Positions 7,608-15,711 of a stretch of DNA of 64,000 bases are shown one piece after another. The first letter of the stretch is position 1; the number at the start of each line of letters is the position of its first letter. This DNA comes from Mycolicibacterium hodleri (GTDB lineage: Bacteria > Actinomycetota > Actinomycetes > Mycobacteriales > Mycobacteriaceae): the NCBI RefSeq assembly GCF_006439015.1, contig NZ_RCZG01000014.1:62001-126000 (forward strand). Reading direction: 5' to 3'. The notes under the pieces are model-generated. The model saw only the letters and a program-made list of their open reading frames with translations. It searched no databases and was not told the origin of the DNA. A program made the position numbers and the translations under genes.

Positions 7608-9434
7608 GTGACCGCGCCGACGCGGCCCGTGCCGAGCCGGTTCGGTCGCGACCCCACCGCGGCACGCCGCGGAGAGAATATCGCCGCGGCGTTGTTGCTG
7701 GGCTTTACCGTCATTGCCATTGTTTGGGCGAATTCACCTTGGGCACAGAGCTATTCCGCGTTGTGGGGCACCGAGATCGGGCTGAGGTTCGGTGACTTCC
7801 ACGCCGAGTTGAGCGTCAAGCACCTCGTCAACGACGGCCTGATGACCTTCTTCTTCTTCATCGTCGGACTGGAGGTGAAGAGCCAGTTCACCATCGGCGA
7901 GCTGACCGATCGGGCTCGTGCTGCGGTGCCCGTGATCGCCGCACTCGCCGGCCTCGTGGTGCCCGCCCTCGTCTTCCTGCTGTTCAACCCGTCCGGTGAC
8001 GACGCGCGAGCCTGGGGGGTGGTGATCTCCACGGACACCGCATTCCTGGTGGGGGCGTTGGCGATCATCGGCCCGCAGTGTCCGGCCAGGCTGCGGACCT
8101 TTCTGCTCACCCTCGCAGTCGTCGACGACGTCGGAGCGCTGATCGCGATCGCCGTCTTCTACTCGGATCACCTCAGCGTGCTGCCACTGGTGATCGCGGT
8201 CGCGCTCATCGCGGGAATCGCGGCGGTTCGACTACTGCCGGCGGGACAGGGCCCGGCCTACGCGCTACTGGCGGTGGGACTGTGGCTGGCCCTGGCCATG
8301 GGCGGTGTCCACCCCACCCTGGCAGGCGTCGTCGTAGCGCTGCTCATTCCGGTGTTCACCCCGGAGCGGCAGCGCGTGGAGCAAGCGGTTGACGTGATCC
8401 GAGCCTTCCGCCAGTCCCCGAATTCGGAGTACGCCCGCGCGGCGACCCGCAGTCTGCGGGAGTCCATTTCGATCAACGAACGACTACAGACCGGGTTCGG
8501 CTCGTACGTGTCCTTTGTCGTGCTGCCGCTGTTCGCCCTCGCCAACGCGGGTGTAAACCTGGACCACGGCACGATGGCCGCGGCCGTACGTTCGCCACTG
8601 ACCTGGGGGGTGATCGCCGGGCTGGTGGTGGGCAAGTTCGTCGGTATTACGGGAGCGACCGCCCTGGTACGCGGCGCCGGGCTCGGTGTGCTCGCACCGG
8701 GTTTGACGTTGCGCCGGGTGGCGGGCGGTGCCGCGCTGTCGGGCATCGGGTTCACCATCTCGCTGTTCATCATCGACCTGGCGATCGTGGATCCCGCGAA
8801 GCAGGATCAGGCTCGCGTCGGCGTCCTTGCCGCGTCGGTGCTGGCCCTGTCGCTCGGGTGGGCGATCTTCCGCATCACCGATTGGCTCAGCCCGCCGGTC
8901 TCGGTGGGCATGACGCTGATGCGCGAGGTCGACCCGGACCGCGACCACCTGCGCGGCAACCCGAACGCCCCACTGACGCTCGTCGAGTACGGCGACTTCG
9001 AATGCCCGTTCTGCAGCCGCGCCACCGGCGCCATCGACGAGGTTCGCGAGTACTTCGGCCCCGACCGATTGCGGTACGTATGGCGGCACCTTCCCCAGGA
9101 GCGCAGCCACCCGCATGCGATGGATGCCGCCCGTGCGAGCGAGGCCGCAGCACTGCAGGGTCGCTTCTTCGAGATGGCGACCAGAATGTTCGAGTTCCAG
9201 GACCATCTTGAGTGGGAGCACATCTACCGCTACGCCGATGGAATCGGCATCGACCTCGCGAGGTTCGACGAGGATCTGCACTCGCCGAAGGTGCTGCACC
9301 GGGTGCTGGACGACGCGCAGGATGCCGAGTTGATGGATCTAGGCTCCACTCCCACGTTCTTCGTCAACGGGCGGCGTCATTCCGGGCCGTGGGACGCCGC
9401 CAGTCTGATCCGGGCATTGGAGGCAGGGGATTAG
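7608..9434 (+). CDS. nhaA: NhaA Na+/H+ antiporter fused to a DsbA-like thioredoxin domain
   Basis: A 608-residue fusion. Residues about 20-415 are an NhaA antiporter with multiple membrane helices and the ion-binding region VVDDVGAL (the Asp-Asp pair) plus STDTAF in the preceding unwound helix. Residues about 430-605 are a DsbA/thioredoxin-fold domain with a CPFC active site at 466-469 and the cis-Pro segment STPTFFVNG near the end. The first half should exchange Na+ for H+; the second could be redox active or a regulatory add-on. Such fusions are known in actinobacteria. The GTG start is the first that includes the basic N-terminus. Confidence 0.93.
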   Translation: MTAPTRPVPSRFGRDPTAARRGENIAAALLLGFTVIAIVWANSPWAQSYSALWGTEIGLRFGDFHAELSVKHLVNDGLMTFFFFIVGLEVKSQFTIGELTDRARAAVPVIAALAGLVVPALVFLLFNPSGDDARAWGVVISTDTAFLVGALAIIGPQCPARLRTFLLTLAVVDDVGALIAIAVFYSDHLSVLPLVIAVALIAGIAAVRLLPAGQGPAYALLAVGLWLALAMGGVHPTLAGVVVALLIPVFTPERQRVEQAVDVIRAFRQSPNSEYARAATRSLRESISINERLQTGFGSYVSFVVLPLFALANAGVNLDHGTMAAAVRSPLTWGVIAGLVVGKFVGITGATALVRGAGLGVLAPGLTLRRVAGGAALSGIGFTISLFIIDLAIVDPAKQDQARVGVLAASVLALSLGWAIFRITDWLSPPVSVGMTLMREVDPDRDHLRGNPNAPLTLVEYGDFECPFCSRATGAIDEVREYFGPDRLRYVWRHLPQERSHPHAMDAARASEAAALQGRFFEMATRMFEFQDHLEWEHIYRYADGIGIDLARFDEDLHSPKVLHRVLDDAQDAELMDLGSTPTFFVNGRRHSGPWDAASLIRALEAGD

Positions 9435-9493
9435 CCTCGGCTCGTACGATGTGCGCAGTTCCGCGCTAGACGATCGAACGGATCAGGTGTGCT

Positions 9494-10849
9494 GTGGTAG
9501 GTAGTCCCGCCCCGAGCGGAGAACGGCGGATGCGGACGGCATTACGTGTTCCGGCGTGGATCGGCGCGTATCTAGCCGTCGTCGTCGTTCCCTTGATCTT
9601 CGCCGTCATCGGAGTGGTCGACGACGATCGGGGGTTCTGGCGCGAGTTCACCGTTGCGCTCGGATTCGTCGGGTTGTCGATGATGGGTCTCCAGTTCGTC
9701 CTGGTTGCCCGGGTCAAGACGGTTGCCGCCCCGTTCGGCGAAGACGCGCTCGTGCACTTCCACCGCTATATGGGTTATGCCGGAACATGTTTCATCCTCG
9801 CCCATCCAATCCTGTTGATAGTGCTCGTGGATCCGAGCTACATCGAGCGGGTGAATCCCTTCACGGCACCCTGGGCCGGTCGGTTCGGAACCCTGGCGAT
9901 CGTCTGCCTGGTAGCAGTGATCGTGACATCGGTGTGGCGCGCGGCGCTTCGCATGTCGTACGAGGTCTGGCAGGCAGTGCATCTGGTGCTGTCCACCGTT
10001 GCGATCACCGCGGCGCTGGTGCACGTCGAACTGATCGGACACTACGTGAACGCGCCGTGGAAGCGTGCGCTCTGGGTGGTGATGACGTTGGGCTTCCTCC
10101 TGATGTTCCTGTGGGTCCGCATCGTCAGGCCGCTGCTGCGAACGCGACGTCCGTGGGAAGTCGTATCGGTGGTGTCCGATGCCGGCGGCGTCAACACGGT
10201 CTCCCTGCGTCCCGTCGGACACGCCGGATTCACCTTTGCCCCCGGACAGTTCGGCTGGCTGTCGATAAATCGTTCTCCGTTCGCGCTTACACAACATCCA
10301 TTCTCGTTCTCCTCCAACGGAGATGATCCGGCGACTCTGCAAATGAGCATCAAGGAGCTCGGCGACTTCACCAGGACCATCGGGTCGATCACGCCGAGGA
10401 CCCGCGCCTACGTAGACGGCCCGCACGGCGTGTTCTCGCCCGACCGGTATAACGGGCCAGGGTTCGTCTTCCTGGGCGGCGGAGTCGGGATCGGACCGCT
10501 GATGAGCATGTTGCGGACCTTCGCGACCCGCGGTGAACGCAGGCCGTGCTACCTGTTCTTCGGCGTGCCCAGAATCGAGGATGCGACGTTCCGGGACGAG
10601 ATCGACTCCTTGACAAGGCAGTTGGCCCTTACGGTGGTCTACGTCGTGTCCAACCCGTCGCCGGACTGGACGGGCGAGCACGGCTTCATCACCGTCGACA
10701 CGCTGCGAAGGCACCTACCGGCTGCATACGGGACTCTGCAGTACTTCATCTGTGGGCCGAACGCGATGCAGGACGCGATGGAGCTCGCCCTCGGCGCAAT
10801 GGGATTGGCCGGCGACCGTGTCCACACCGAGCGTTTCAACTTCGTCTGA
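9494..10849 (+). CDS. Ferric-reductase-type membrane flavocytochrome
   Basis: A 451-residue protein. The N-terminal half has about six membrane helices with two histidine-bearing helices (HFHRYMGYAG...LAHP, and VHLVLSTVAITAALVHVEL) suited to bind b-type haems. The C-terminal half is a ferredoxin-NADP reductase module: HPFSFSS binds FAD, GGGVGIGPL and FICGPNAM bind NAD(P)H. It should pass electrons from cytosolic NAD(P)H across the membrane, as in FRE/NOX enzymes. No iron-sulfur domain is present. GTG at 9494 is given; an ATG at 9530 after AGCGGAGAA is an alternative start. It may supply electrons to the exported haem protein encoded at 11796. Confidence 0.88.
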   Translation: MVGSPAPSGERRMRTALRVPAWIGAYLAVVVVPLIFAVIGVVDDDRGFWREFTVALGFVGLSMMGLQFVLVARVKTVAAPFGEDALVHFHRYMGYAGTCFILAHPILLIVLVDPSYIERVNPFTAPWAGRFGTLAIVCLVAVIVTSVWRAALRMSYEVWQAVHLVLSTVAITAALVHVELIGHYVNAPWKRALWVVMTLGFLLMFLWVRIVRPLLRTRRPWEVVSVVSDAGGVNTVSLRPVGHAGFTFAPGQFGWLSINRSPFALTQHPFSFSSNGDDPATLQMSIKELGDFTRTIGSITPRTRAYVDGPHGVFSPDRYNGPGFVFLGGGVGIGPLMSMLRTFATRGERRPCYLFFGVPRIEDATFRDEIDSLTRQLALTVVYVVSNPSPDWTGEHGFITVDTLRRHLPAAYGTLQYFICGPNAMQDAMELALGAMGLAGDRVHTERFNFV

Positions 10850-10863
10850 CGGACAGGAACCCA

Positions 10864-10953
10864 GTGCGACACCTATACACCCAGCGGGCGGCTATCGCGG
10901 TCGCGGCACTGATTCTGCTGTGCTGCATCATCTTTGCGCTCGTGCTGCATTGA
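10864..10953 (+). CDS. Putative 29-residue single-pass membrane peptide
   Basis: A short open frame from GTG to TGA with AGGAA 4 nt upstream of the start. It encodes a basic head (VRHLYTQR) and about 20 hydrophobic residues containing a Cys-Cys pair in LLCCIIFALVLH. It begins 14 nt after the flavocytochrome stop, a typical operon spacing. Small hydrophobic subunits of this kind stabilise membrane redox enzymes in other systems; here that role is inference. It could be a chance frame. Confidence 0.45.
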   Translation: MRHLYTQRAAIAVAALILLCCIIFALVLH

Positions 10954-10979
10954 GAGCTCTGCCGGACGACGATCACGCG

Positions 10980-11270
10980 TCACCGCCTGTTGTTGAAGAT
11001 GCCCCCGATGTTCCAGGTGACTCCGCCGTTGCACATGTATTCCATGCCGACACCGAATCCGCAGGAGTTGACGGGGCCGACCACCGGCGGAGAGGTATTG
11101 ATCGAGGTGCTGCCGCCCGGCCGCGAGCAGATGGTCGTGTTGGCCGACGTGTTCGTGCACGTGCGGTCATCGGCGCCAGCCGTTGGCGCGACCGCGATCC
11201 CGAGTGCGACGAATGACATCGCGAGTGGCGTGAGGAGGTACGGCCGTCTCGTTCCCATGGTTTTTCTCAC
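10980..11270 (-). CDS. Small secreted protein, function unknown
   Basis: A 96-residue protein with a Sec signal peptide ending around AVAPTAGA-DD (cleavage near residue 33). The mature part is about 60 residues with four cysteines (RTCTN, TICSR, NSCGF, YMCNG) that could form two disulfides. GTG at 11270 overlaps the haemophore gene's stop as GTGA; an ATG at 11258 is the alternative. It is co-transcribed with the haemophore-like gene. A protein with a similar signal sequence and Cys-rich body is encoded at 56267. Confidence 0.75.
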   Translation of the reverse strand: MRKTMGTRRPYLLTPLAMSFVALGIAVAPTAGADDRTCTNTSANTTICSRPGGSTSINTSPPVVGPVNSCGFGVGMEYMCNGGVTWNIGGIFNNRR

Positions 11271-11638
11271 GCCTCGTCGTCGCTGGAACCGCCGCAGCGC
11301 GTCCTCATGTCAACCAGCGGCTGCCGGATCGCCGCGAGCTCGGCTTGGACTTGCGGATTGGCCGCTGTGTAGTCGGCAATCCGCGCGCGCACGGTGTCTG
11401 GCGGCAATCCCTCGAGATCGGTGAAGAACGCATTCACATCCGGGTGGGTGAACAGGTACACCGAATTGGCTGCCGACACCCCAGTTGTGACCTGGGCGAG
11501 GTCGGCGGCGGTGCAGTTGGGCGGAAGGGGGTCCGCGGACGCCGACGGTGCCGCGGCGAACACCGTCGCGGCGGCGACTGCGCCTGCACCGATCGTGCCG
11601 AGAGCCGCGCGTGCCCTGACGTGAAGTGCCATCGCCAT
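11267..11638 (-). CDS. Haemophore-like secreted haem-binding protein
   Basis: A 123-residue protein with a signal peptide cleaved near SASA-DP (about residue 36) and a compact helical domain bounded by two cysteines (PNCTAADL and MRTRCGG), the layout of the mycobacterial haemophore family that includes Rv0203. Family members bind haem outside the cell and pass it to membrane transporters. The FTHPDVNAFF region holds the conserved helix. Its neighbours are a membrane flavocytochrome and an exported P450, so it may serve haem delivery or protection there. The ATG at 11638 is chosen; a second ATG lies two codons in. Confidence 0.8.
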   Translation of the reverse strand: MAMALHVRARAALGTIGAGAVAAATVFAAAPSASADPLPPNCTAADLAQVTTGVSAANSVYLFTHPDVNAFFTDLEGLPPDTVRARIADYTAANPQVQAELAAIRQPLVDMRTRCGGSSDDEA

Positions 11639-11795
11639 GGTTGTTCTCCTCGGTGAACGGTGAAAGTCAATGCGCTTCGTGATCTTGAACTATGGCATTG
11701 ATTGACGCTACCGTCAGGCGCCAGAGTTTCTGCAGGCCACCCCGCGAACGGCCGGCCCCTGGCCCCCTTACCCGGATGTTGAGCGAGGTTTACCG

Positions 11796-13388
11796 GTGAA
11801 ACGACGCGTATTCATTGCGAGCGGCGTAACTGCGGTCGCATCGGTTTCGGCCATGGCGGGGTGCTCATCCGCGTCGCCGCCGAGCAATCAGCCCCCGAGT
11901 GATCAGCCAGTGCCCCCTGGTGATCTGGACGGCGCGGTGGCAAAGCTGCGTGCCCAATACGTCGCCCAGTTCGACGCCGAGTACGTCGACAACGTCGTCC
12001 TTCCCAGTTTTCTGAACAGCATCTTCGACGGGGAGCGCCCGGTATTGCCGATGATCGACGTGGCGCTGAGCAAGGAAAACGCGCTGCCCTACGACATGTG
12101 GGGTCTGTTGAGTTTGAGCTGGAAGCCTGCCCCCGAAGACGGTGTCACGGTCTTTCTCCAGGGACTGGAGAAACGCGGCCCCGACAACCGCCGCAAGCGG
12201 ATCTACATGTCGGCTGTGACACCTGATCTATACCAAGACAAATATCAGGCCAAGATCGTCGGCTTCTTCGACCAACTGTTCAATGCCCAGAACGCCGAAA
12301 AGCCGCTGATGCGGATATATTTGGACACTTTCTGGGATCTGTACTGGGATCTGCACCTCGGTGTCAAGGGAGGAGGCATCCCCCCGGAGGTTCGGCAGAT
12401 CGGCGAGAACTTCAACACTGTGCTGGCCTATCGCGACCCTACCCAAAAGATCGTCTACGACAACTACATGGCCGTCCGGAAGAATCTCGACTTCCTGAAG
12501 TCCTGGATCGACGATCGGCTGAAGGACATCCAATCGGGCAAGACCCCCGAACCGGAGAAGACGTTCGCATGGTACTGGCTCAAGAACGGCGAGGAAGGCG
12601 AGTACTTTGACCACAAGGACGTCGTCTTCGAGTGCTTCCACAACTTCGTGGCCTTCAGCCAGTGGGGCAACACCCTGTACAACATCATGGCCAAGCTGGG
12701 CCGAGACGCTGGGGACGCGCAGACCAAGGACTGGTTCACCAAGACCATGGCCGCCGAATACGACAAACCAGATGGCTCGGCATTTCCCCCGCTCGAGCGC
12801 TTTGTGATGGAACTCTTCCGCACCATCTCGCCGAACGCGGGAAGCATCTCCGCGATGACGGAAACCCGGCCTCCGGCCTTCGAGCGGCACGGCTTCATCG
12901 TGAGCCCCCACACCTCGACCAGCCACGACCCCGTCCAATGGTCGAACCCAGACGACTTCGACCCGACCCGGTACATACAGGCGCCCACCAGCCAGGACAT
13001 CGACGAAGCACGCATCCGCCAAATGGGTCTGGCGAATTGCCCGTTCGACCAGACGTCGTTCGACGTCAAGGACGGCCGCAAGGCTGCACTGCACAACAGC
13101 GGCTTTGGCACCGTGTTCGCCGTCGCCGACGATCGTCCGCTTCCCGTGTGCGACTACGCCGGCTTCGCGCCCTTTGGGTTCGGCTACCGGCGCTGCCCCG
13201 GCGAGCAGCTCACGGTCATGGCCTTCGAGGATCTGATTCGCAAGGTGTCCAAGGACCGACTCCAATTCGTCAAGGTCGCGGGAGCGAATCCCGAGAAAGT
13301 ACCGCTCGGCCCCAGCACCCCGGAGATGGTGCCGATCGGCCCGACCACCGTCATCACTGACGACATCGGGTTCGTCCGTTCGCCCTAG
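11796..13388 (+). CDS. Exported (Tat/lipobox) cytochrome P450-like protein
   Basis: A 530-residue protein with a twin-arginine signal (KRRVFIASG) and a lipobox-like MAGC with Cys at residue 23, so it appears to be exported and lipid-anchored. The mature part carries P450 hallmarks in order: ELFR (ExxR, 339-342), a PERF-like stretch FDPTRY, and the haem loop FGFGYRRCPGEQ with the axial Cys467. The I-helix region (about 278-300) reads FVAFSQWGNT and lacks the acid-threonine pair used for O2 activation, which suggests peroxide use or an isomerase-type reaction. A 125-residue gap between ExxR and the Cys is longer than usual. Substrate unknown. Confidence 0.85.
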   Translation: MKRRVFIASGVTAVASVSAMAGCSSASPPSNQPPSDQPVPPGDLDGAVAKLRAQYVAQFDAEYVDNVVLPSFLNSIFDGERPVLPMIDVALSKENALPYDMWGLLSLSWKPAPEDGVTVFLQGLEKRGPDNRRKRIYMSAVTPDLYQDKYQAKIVGFFDQLFNAQNAEKPLMRIYLDTFWDLYWDLHLGVKGGGIPPEVRQIGENFNTVLAYRDPTQKIVYDNYMAVRKNLDFLKSWIDDRLKDIQSGKTPEPEKTFAWYWLKNGEEGEYFDHKDVVFECFHNFVAFSQWGNTLYNIMAKLGRDAGDAQTKDWFTKTMAAEYDKPDGSAFPPLERFVMELFRTISPNAGSISAMTETRPPAFERHGFIVSPHTSTSHDPVQWSNPDDFDPTRYIQAPTSQDIDEARIRQMGLANCPFDQTSFDVKDGRKAALHNSGFGTVFAVADDRPLPVCDYAGFAPFGFGYRRCPGEQLTVMAFEDLIRKVSKDRLQFVKVAGANPEKVPLGPSTPEMVPIGPTTVITDDIGFVRSP

Positions 13389-13474
13389 CCGAGGCCCTCA
13401 GTACATGCACGTGCACATGCACATCTCAGATCTGGAGCGGGGTATCCGCGTATCACTTTGACGGCGCTGCTTGA

Positions 13475-14392
13475 ATGCCAAGGATGACCACAGATGAACG
13501 CGCCCACATCGACTTTCCCAGCACCATCGGCGTCTGGTGGGCCAGCGACACCTGGGCGATGCCCGCCGCGCAGGAGGTGGCCCGCGAGATCGAGGCCCTC
13601 GGCTATGGATCGCTGTTCATCCCGGAGATCACGGGCAAGGAGTGCCTGACGCAGTCAGCCGCATTCCTCTCCGCCACCGAGCGATTGGTGGTGGGCACCG
13701 GCATCGCCAACATTCATGCCAGAGCGGCCTCGGCCGCGGAGTCGGGTGGCCGGACGCTCACCGCCCTGTTCCCGGGGCGGTTCGTCCTCGGGCTGGGCGT
13801 GAGCCACGCGCCGCTCGTGGAGCACGGCTTCGGTGGGGTCTACGACAAGCCGCTGTCGACCATGCGCACCTACCTGGAGAAGATGGCGTCGGTCCCCGAA
13901 GCGATCGAGCCGGGCACCGGCCGGCCCATCCGTCTGCTCGCGGCGCTCGGTCCGAAGATGATCGAACTGTCGGGCACGCACGCCGACGGCGCGCACCCGT
14001 ACCTGGTGATGCCCGAGCAGTCGCGCAAGACCCGCGAGATCCTCGGACCGGACAAGTGGATCGTGTCCGAGCAGGCCGTCGTCGTGGGCGGGGAGGCCGA
14101 GGAGCAGCTGGCCTATGCCCACGGACATCTGAACGTCTACTCCGGCCTGCCCAATTACCGGAATTCCTGGCTGCGGCAGGGCTTCGAGGAATCTGACCTG
14201 GTGCGCGGCGGCTCGGACCGGTTGGCACGTGGACTCGTCGGGATGGGATCGGTGGACGACGCGGCGGCGACTGTGCGCGCCCACCTCGACGCAGGCGCCG
14301 ACCACGTCGTGGTCCAGGTACTCGGCGCCGATCCGACGGCTGACCCGCGCCCGTCGCTGCGCACGCTGGCCACGGCGCTGGGACTCGGCTAG
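13475..14392 (+). CDS. LLM-class F420-dependent oxidoreductase
   Basis: A 305-residue luciferase-like monooxygenase fold protein of the F420-dependent type (TIGR03620-like). It has an early FIPEITGKE stretch, RFVLGLGVSHAP, and a C-terminal DAAATVRAHLDAGADHV typical of the family. It should transfer hydride with coenzyme F420; its substrate is unknown. Two ATGs (13475 and 13484) are possible and neither has a clear ribosome-binding site. The 3' end overlaps the convergent dedA gene by 4 nt. A small palindrome, TGCACGTGCA, lies at 13406-13415 upstream. Confidence 0.88.
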   Translation: MPRMTTDERAHIDFPSTIGVWWASDTWAMPAAQEVAREIEALGYGSLFIPEITGKECLTQSAAFLSATERLVVGTGIANIHARAASAAESGGRTLTALFPGRFVLGLGVSHAPLVEHGFGGVYDKPLSTMRTYLEKMASVPEAIEPGTGRPIRLLAALGPKMIELSGTHADGAHPYLVMPEQSRKTREILGPDKWIVSEQAVVVGGEAEEQLAYAHGHLNVYSGLPNYRNSWLRQGFEESDLVRGGSDRLARGLVGMGSVDDAAATVRAHLDAGADHVVVQVLGADPTADPRPSLRTLATALGLG

Positions 14393-15075
14393 GACGGCTC
14401 CGTGGCCGCTTCCTCCCCCGCGCGCTTGGCGGCCTTCCGGCGCTTGAGCCACTCGATGAAGATCGGGGTGACCGAGGCGAGGGCAATGAGGATGAAGATC
14501 GGTTCGAGCAATTTCTGGATGATCGCGAACTGCCCGAGGCCGTAGCCCAGCAAGATGAGGCCAACGCCCCAGATGACGGCGCCGATCACGTTGTAGAGCG
14601 TGAACACCCCGTAGCGCATCTTCGCCGCACCTGCAGTAAGCGGTGCGAGGGTCCGCACGATCGGCACGAACCGGGCGAGCACGATGGCGAACGGGCCGCG
14701 CTGCTCGAAGAACGCGTGCGCCTCGTCGAGGTAGCGCTGCTTGAGGATGCGGGCGTTCGGCGTGAACATCGAGGTGCCGATGGTGCGGCCGATGAAATAT
14801 CCGACCTGCCCGCCGAGGATCGCGGCGATGGGAACGAAGACGAGCAGTTTCCAGAGGGCGAAGTCGCTCTGGTTGACGTTGTGCGCAGTCTCGGTGCCCG
14901 CCGCCAACATGCCCGCGACGAACAGCAGCGTGTCACCGGGGAGTACCGGGAAGAGCACGCCGGATTCGACGAAGATGACGACCAGTAGTCCCACCAGAGC
15001 CCACGCGCCGAAGTAACCGATGAGCGTCACCGGATCTAGGAAGTCCGGCATCAGTGCCAGGGTGGTTGTGGTCAT
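14389..15075 (-). CDS. DedA family membrane protein
   Basis: A 228-residue membrane protein with the DedA/VTT layout: N-terminal helix, the conserved FPVLPGDTLLFVAG, then ARFVPIVRTLAPLTAG (re-entrant region with the key Arg), and several C-terminal helices before a basic tail. DedA proteins act in lipid carrier or phospholipid translocation and envelope homeostasis. It matches the M. tuberculosis Rv0364 position near fba. A TATCTT hexamer 8 nt upstream of the ATG may be a leaderless promoter. Confidence 0.93.
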   Translation of the reverse strand: MTTTTLALMPDFLDPVTLIGYFGAWALVGLLVVIFVESGVLFPVLPGDTLLFVAGMLAAGTETAHNVNQSDFALWKLLVFVPIAAILGGQVGYFIGRTIGTSMFTPNARILKQRYLDEAHAFFEQRGPFAIVLARFVPIVRTLAPLTAGAAKMRYGVFTLYNVIGAVIWGVGLILLGYGLGQFAIIQKLLEPIFILIALASVTPIFIEWLKRRKAAKRAGEEAATEPS

Positions 15076-15156
15076 GGCTCACAAAGATACCGGTGCTTAC
15101 CTGACGTTCCACTGAGACGATCGCCGTGTCAGTCGTGAACGACCGTGGTCGCAGAG

Positions 15157-15174
15157 ATAGGGAAACACCCGATT
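15157..15174 (+). promoter_or_regulatory. 18-bp shared promoter box, copy 1
   Basis: ATAGGGAAACACCCGATT lies 20 nt upstream of the -10 box (15195) of the small lipoprotein gene. An identical box in the opposite orientation is found at 15712-15729 at the same distance from the convergent gene's -10. Confidence 0.65.
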
Positions 15175-15194
15175 CATCGCCATCGGCCACGAAA

Positions 15195-15200
15195 TACCGT
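15195..15200 (+). promoter_or_regulatory. Candidate -10 (TACCGT) of the small lipoprotein gene
   Basis: TACCGT ends 6 nt before the ATG at 15207 and is followed by CGAGTG. The convergent gene has nearly the same arrangement (TAGCGT then CGAGTCG). Confidence 0.5.
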
Positions 15201-15206
15201 CGAGTG

Positions 15207-15371
15207 ATGTCGCAACCACAACACCCGCCACGCCGCGTGATCGTCCGCGCTCACGTCTCCGTTCTCGTGTGCACCGCGACGTTCGCGGCCGTCGTCGGCT
15301 GTGGATCTTCGGATTCGAGCGGCGGCCCCGGCATCGAGGCAAGCACCTCATCGCAGTCGGGACCGCCGTAG
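15207..15371 (+). CDS. Small putative lipoprotein (54 residues)
   Basis: A 54-residue product with a basic N-terminus (PRRVIVR), a hydrophobic stretch and a lipobox-like VVGC (Cys at about residue 33), followed by a short Ser/Gly-rich tail. This is the usual form of very small mycobacterial lipoproteins. The start is chosen because a TACCGT -10 ends 6 nt upstream. The gene shares its whole promoter design, including an 18-bp box, with the convergent gene that ends 20 nt away at 15391. No function is known. Confidence 0.55.
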   Translation: MSQPQHPPRRVIVRAHVSVLVCTATFAAVVGCGSSDSSGGPGIEASTSSQSGPP

Positions 15372-15390
15372 CAATAGTCATCGACGCCGA

Positions 15391-15678
15391 CTACCTGTGC
15401 GCGCGGGGTGGATCCGTTGCCTCAGCCGCCCAGGCTAGGCCGGCCCGCCGGCAGGTCCTGGCCACGAGCTCGGCGGAGTCGGCAGTGAATACGCCGAAGC
15501 ACACCTCGTCGGCGGGGACCGCGAGGACCTCGAGCAATCGCACGGTCGACGTCGCCGTCGACAACGCCGCCGCACAGTCGTCGAGCGTGGCTACGGTGTC
15601 CTCGATCGGCGCCTCGGCCAGCCGTGGGCGGTACCACTCGACGAGATAGCACGGAACCGGTGTGGCGGGGTGCCTCAT
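15391..15678 (-). CDS. DUF4242-like small protein
   Basis: A 95-residue soluble protein that looks like the DUF4242/SCO4226-type family: an early YLVEWYRP strand, an amphipathic helix, VRLLEVLAVPADEVCFGVF in the centre, and a closing helix TADSAELVARTCRRAGL. Some relatives are described as nickel-binding; I cannot assign that here. A longer frame runs upstream, but the ATG at 15678 follows a TAGCGT -10 by 7 nt. Its promoter carries the same 18-bp box at the same spacing as the convergent small lipoprotein gene. Confidence 0.6.
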   Translation of the reverse strand: MRHPATPVPCYLVEWYRPRLAEAPIEDTVATLDDCAAALSTATSTVRLLEVLAVPADEVCFGVFTADSAELVARTCRRAGLAWAAEATDPPRAHR

Positions 15679-15685
15679 CGACTCG

Positions 15686-15691
15686 ACGCTA
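15686..15691 (-). promoter_or_regulatory. Candidate -10 (TAGCGT) of the DUF4242-like gene
   Basis: On the minus strand TAGCGT ends 7 nt before the ATG at 15678, implying a leaderless message. Confidence 0.5.
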
Positions 15692-15711
15692 GTCGCGCAC
15701 CGAGGCGAAGA

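Noticed and set aside
11667..11711. GTCAATGC and GCATTGA(TT)GAC inverted repeat upstream of the haemophore gene
   Set aside because: The arms match imperfectly over a long spacer; no IdeR iron box could be recognised there either.
13406..13415. Palindrome TGCACGTGCA between the exported P450 and LLM genes
   Set aside because: Only 10 bp within a CA/TG-rich run and 60 bp from the next start; noted but too weak to call an operator.
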